Of a stretch of 5,667 nt of DNA, positions 5,530 through 5,667 are shown in pieces; the first letter of the stretch is position 1; each line of letters begins with the position of its first letter. Location of the stretch: positions 1 to 5,667 of the forward strand of contig JACZQL010000119.1 in NCBI GenBank assembly GCA_022545745.1, read 5' to 3'. A program made the translations under genes and the position numbers. The notes beneath the pieces are model-generated. The model ran no database searches and was not told the origin of the DNA. It saw nothing but the letters and a program-made list of their open reading frames with translations. The stretch is from Deltaproteobacteria bacterium (GTDB lineage Bacteria; Desulfobacterota_B; Binatia; UBA9968).

Positions 5530-5667
5530 ATGCGGATTGGCATAGACCTCGGTGGTACCAAGATTGAAGCGATCCTGTTGACCGAGTCCGGTGAGGAACT
5601 CACCCGCCGGCGAATCGAGTGTCCTCGGGGAGACTATCACGCTACCTTGTCCGCCGTTGGCCAATTA
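5530..5667 (+). CDS. ROK-family sugar kinase, N-terminal fragment
   Basis: Only the first 46 residues are in the window; the frame is open to the edge. The start MRIGIDLGGTKIEAILL is the classic ATP phosphate-binding segment of ROK proteins (Asp6-x-Gly-Gly-Thr-Lys11), and the following strand and turn fit glucokinase or fructokinase members. There is no N-terminal helix-turn-helix, so it is a kinase rather than a ROK repressor of the NagC/XylR type. Such enzymes phosphorylate glucose, fructose or N-acetyl sugars in the cytoplasm; the substrate cannot be told from this fragment. ATG 5530 directly precedes the conserved strand. The ribosome-binding site is weak (AAGG at 5514-5517 is rather far). 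Confidence 0.85.
   Translation, partial: MRIGIDLGGTKIEAILLTESGEELTRRRIECPRGDYHATLSAVGQL

Noticed and set aside
5169..5603. 144-codon - strand open frame overlapping the ROK gene start
   Set aside because: It overlaps the clear ROK N-terminus and has no recognisable domain.

Overview
The window looks like a chromosomal piece of a Nitrospirota bacterium, most plausibly a marine-type Nitrospira of moderate GC. This guess rests on the overall character of the genes (a periplasmic NirK-like cupredoxin, a COQ4-family protein, a PilZ protein, a ROK kinase) and on base composition near 50% GC by eye. It could not be checked against a database.

Layout: (1) 1-259, a short leader with a 16-bp perfect palindrome and a strong Shine-Dalgarno sequence. 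(2) 260-1794, a tight two-gene operon on the + strand. The first gene is an exported two-domain cupredoxin of the copper nitrite reductase family. It keeps all type 1 copper ligands but has lost two of the three type 2 copper ligands and the catalytic aspartate. Two bases after its stop comes a COQ4-like protein with a perfect HDxxH-x11-E motif. (3) 1802-3031, an IS30-family insertion sequence with 27-bp imperfect terminal inverted repeats. Its transposase, on the - strand, is full length but has Gly where the first catalytic Asp should be. (4) 3032-3962, the 3' part of an IS3-family element: the last residues of OrfA, an intact OrfB with DDE residues, and a possible right end. The 5' part of this element is missing and is not found on the other side of the IS30 element. 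(5) 3963-4721, about 760 bp with no convincing gene. (6) 4722-5138, a small PilZ-domain protein with intact c-di-GMP-binding motifs. (7) 5139-5529, a non-coding stretch rich in short hairpins and REP-like GGACAGTCCCC units. (8) 5530 to the end, the start of a ROK-family sugar kinase cut by the window edge.

The resident genes are the cupredoxin/COQ4 pair, the PilZ gene and the ROK gene. The two insertion sequences sit between the operon and the PilZ gene and appear immobile: the IS30 transposase has lost a catalytic residue, and the IS3 element has lost its left end and most of OrfA. The most interesting biology is the NirK-like protein without a canonical type 2 copper centre, apparently co-translated with a quinone-pathway-like protein. 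This pairing suggests an electron-transfer or copper/quinone redox role rather than classical nitrite reduction; the functional link is inference.
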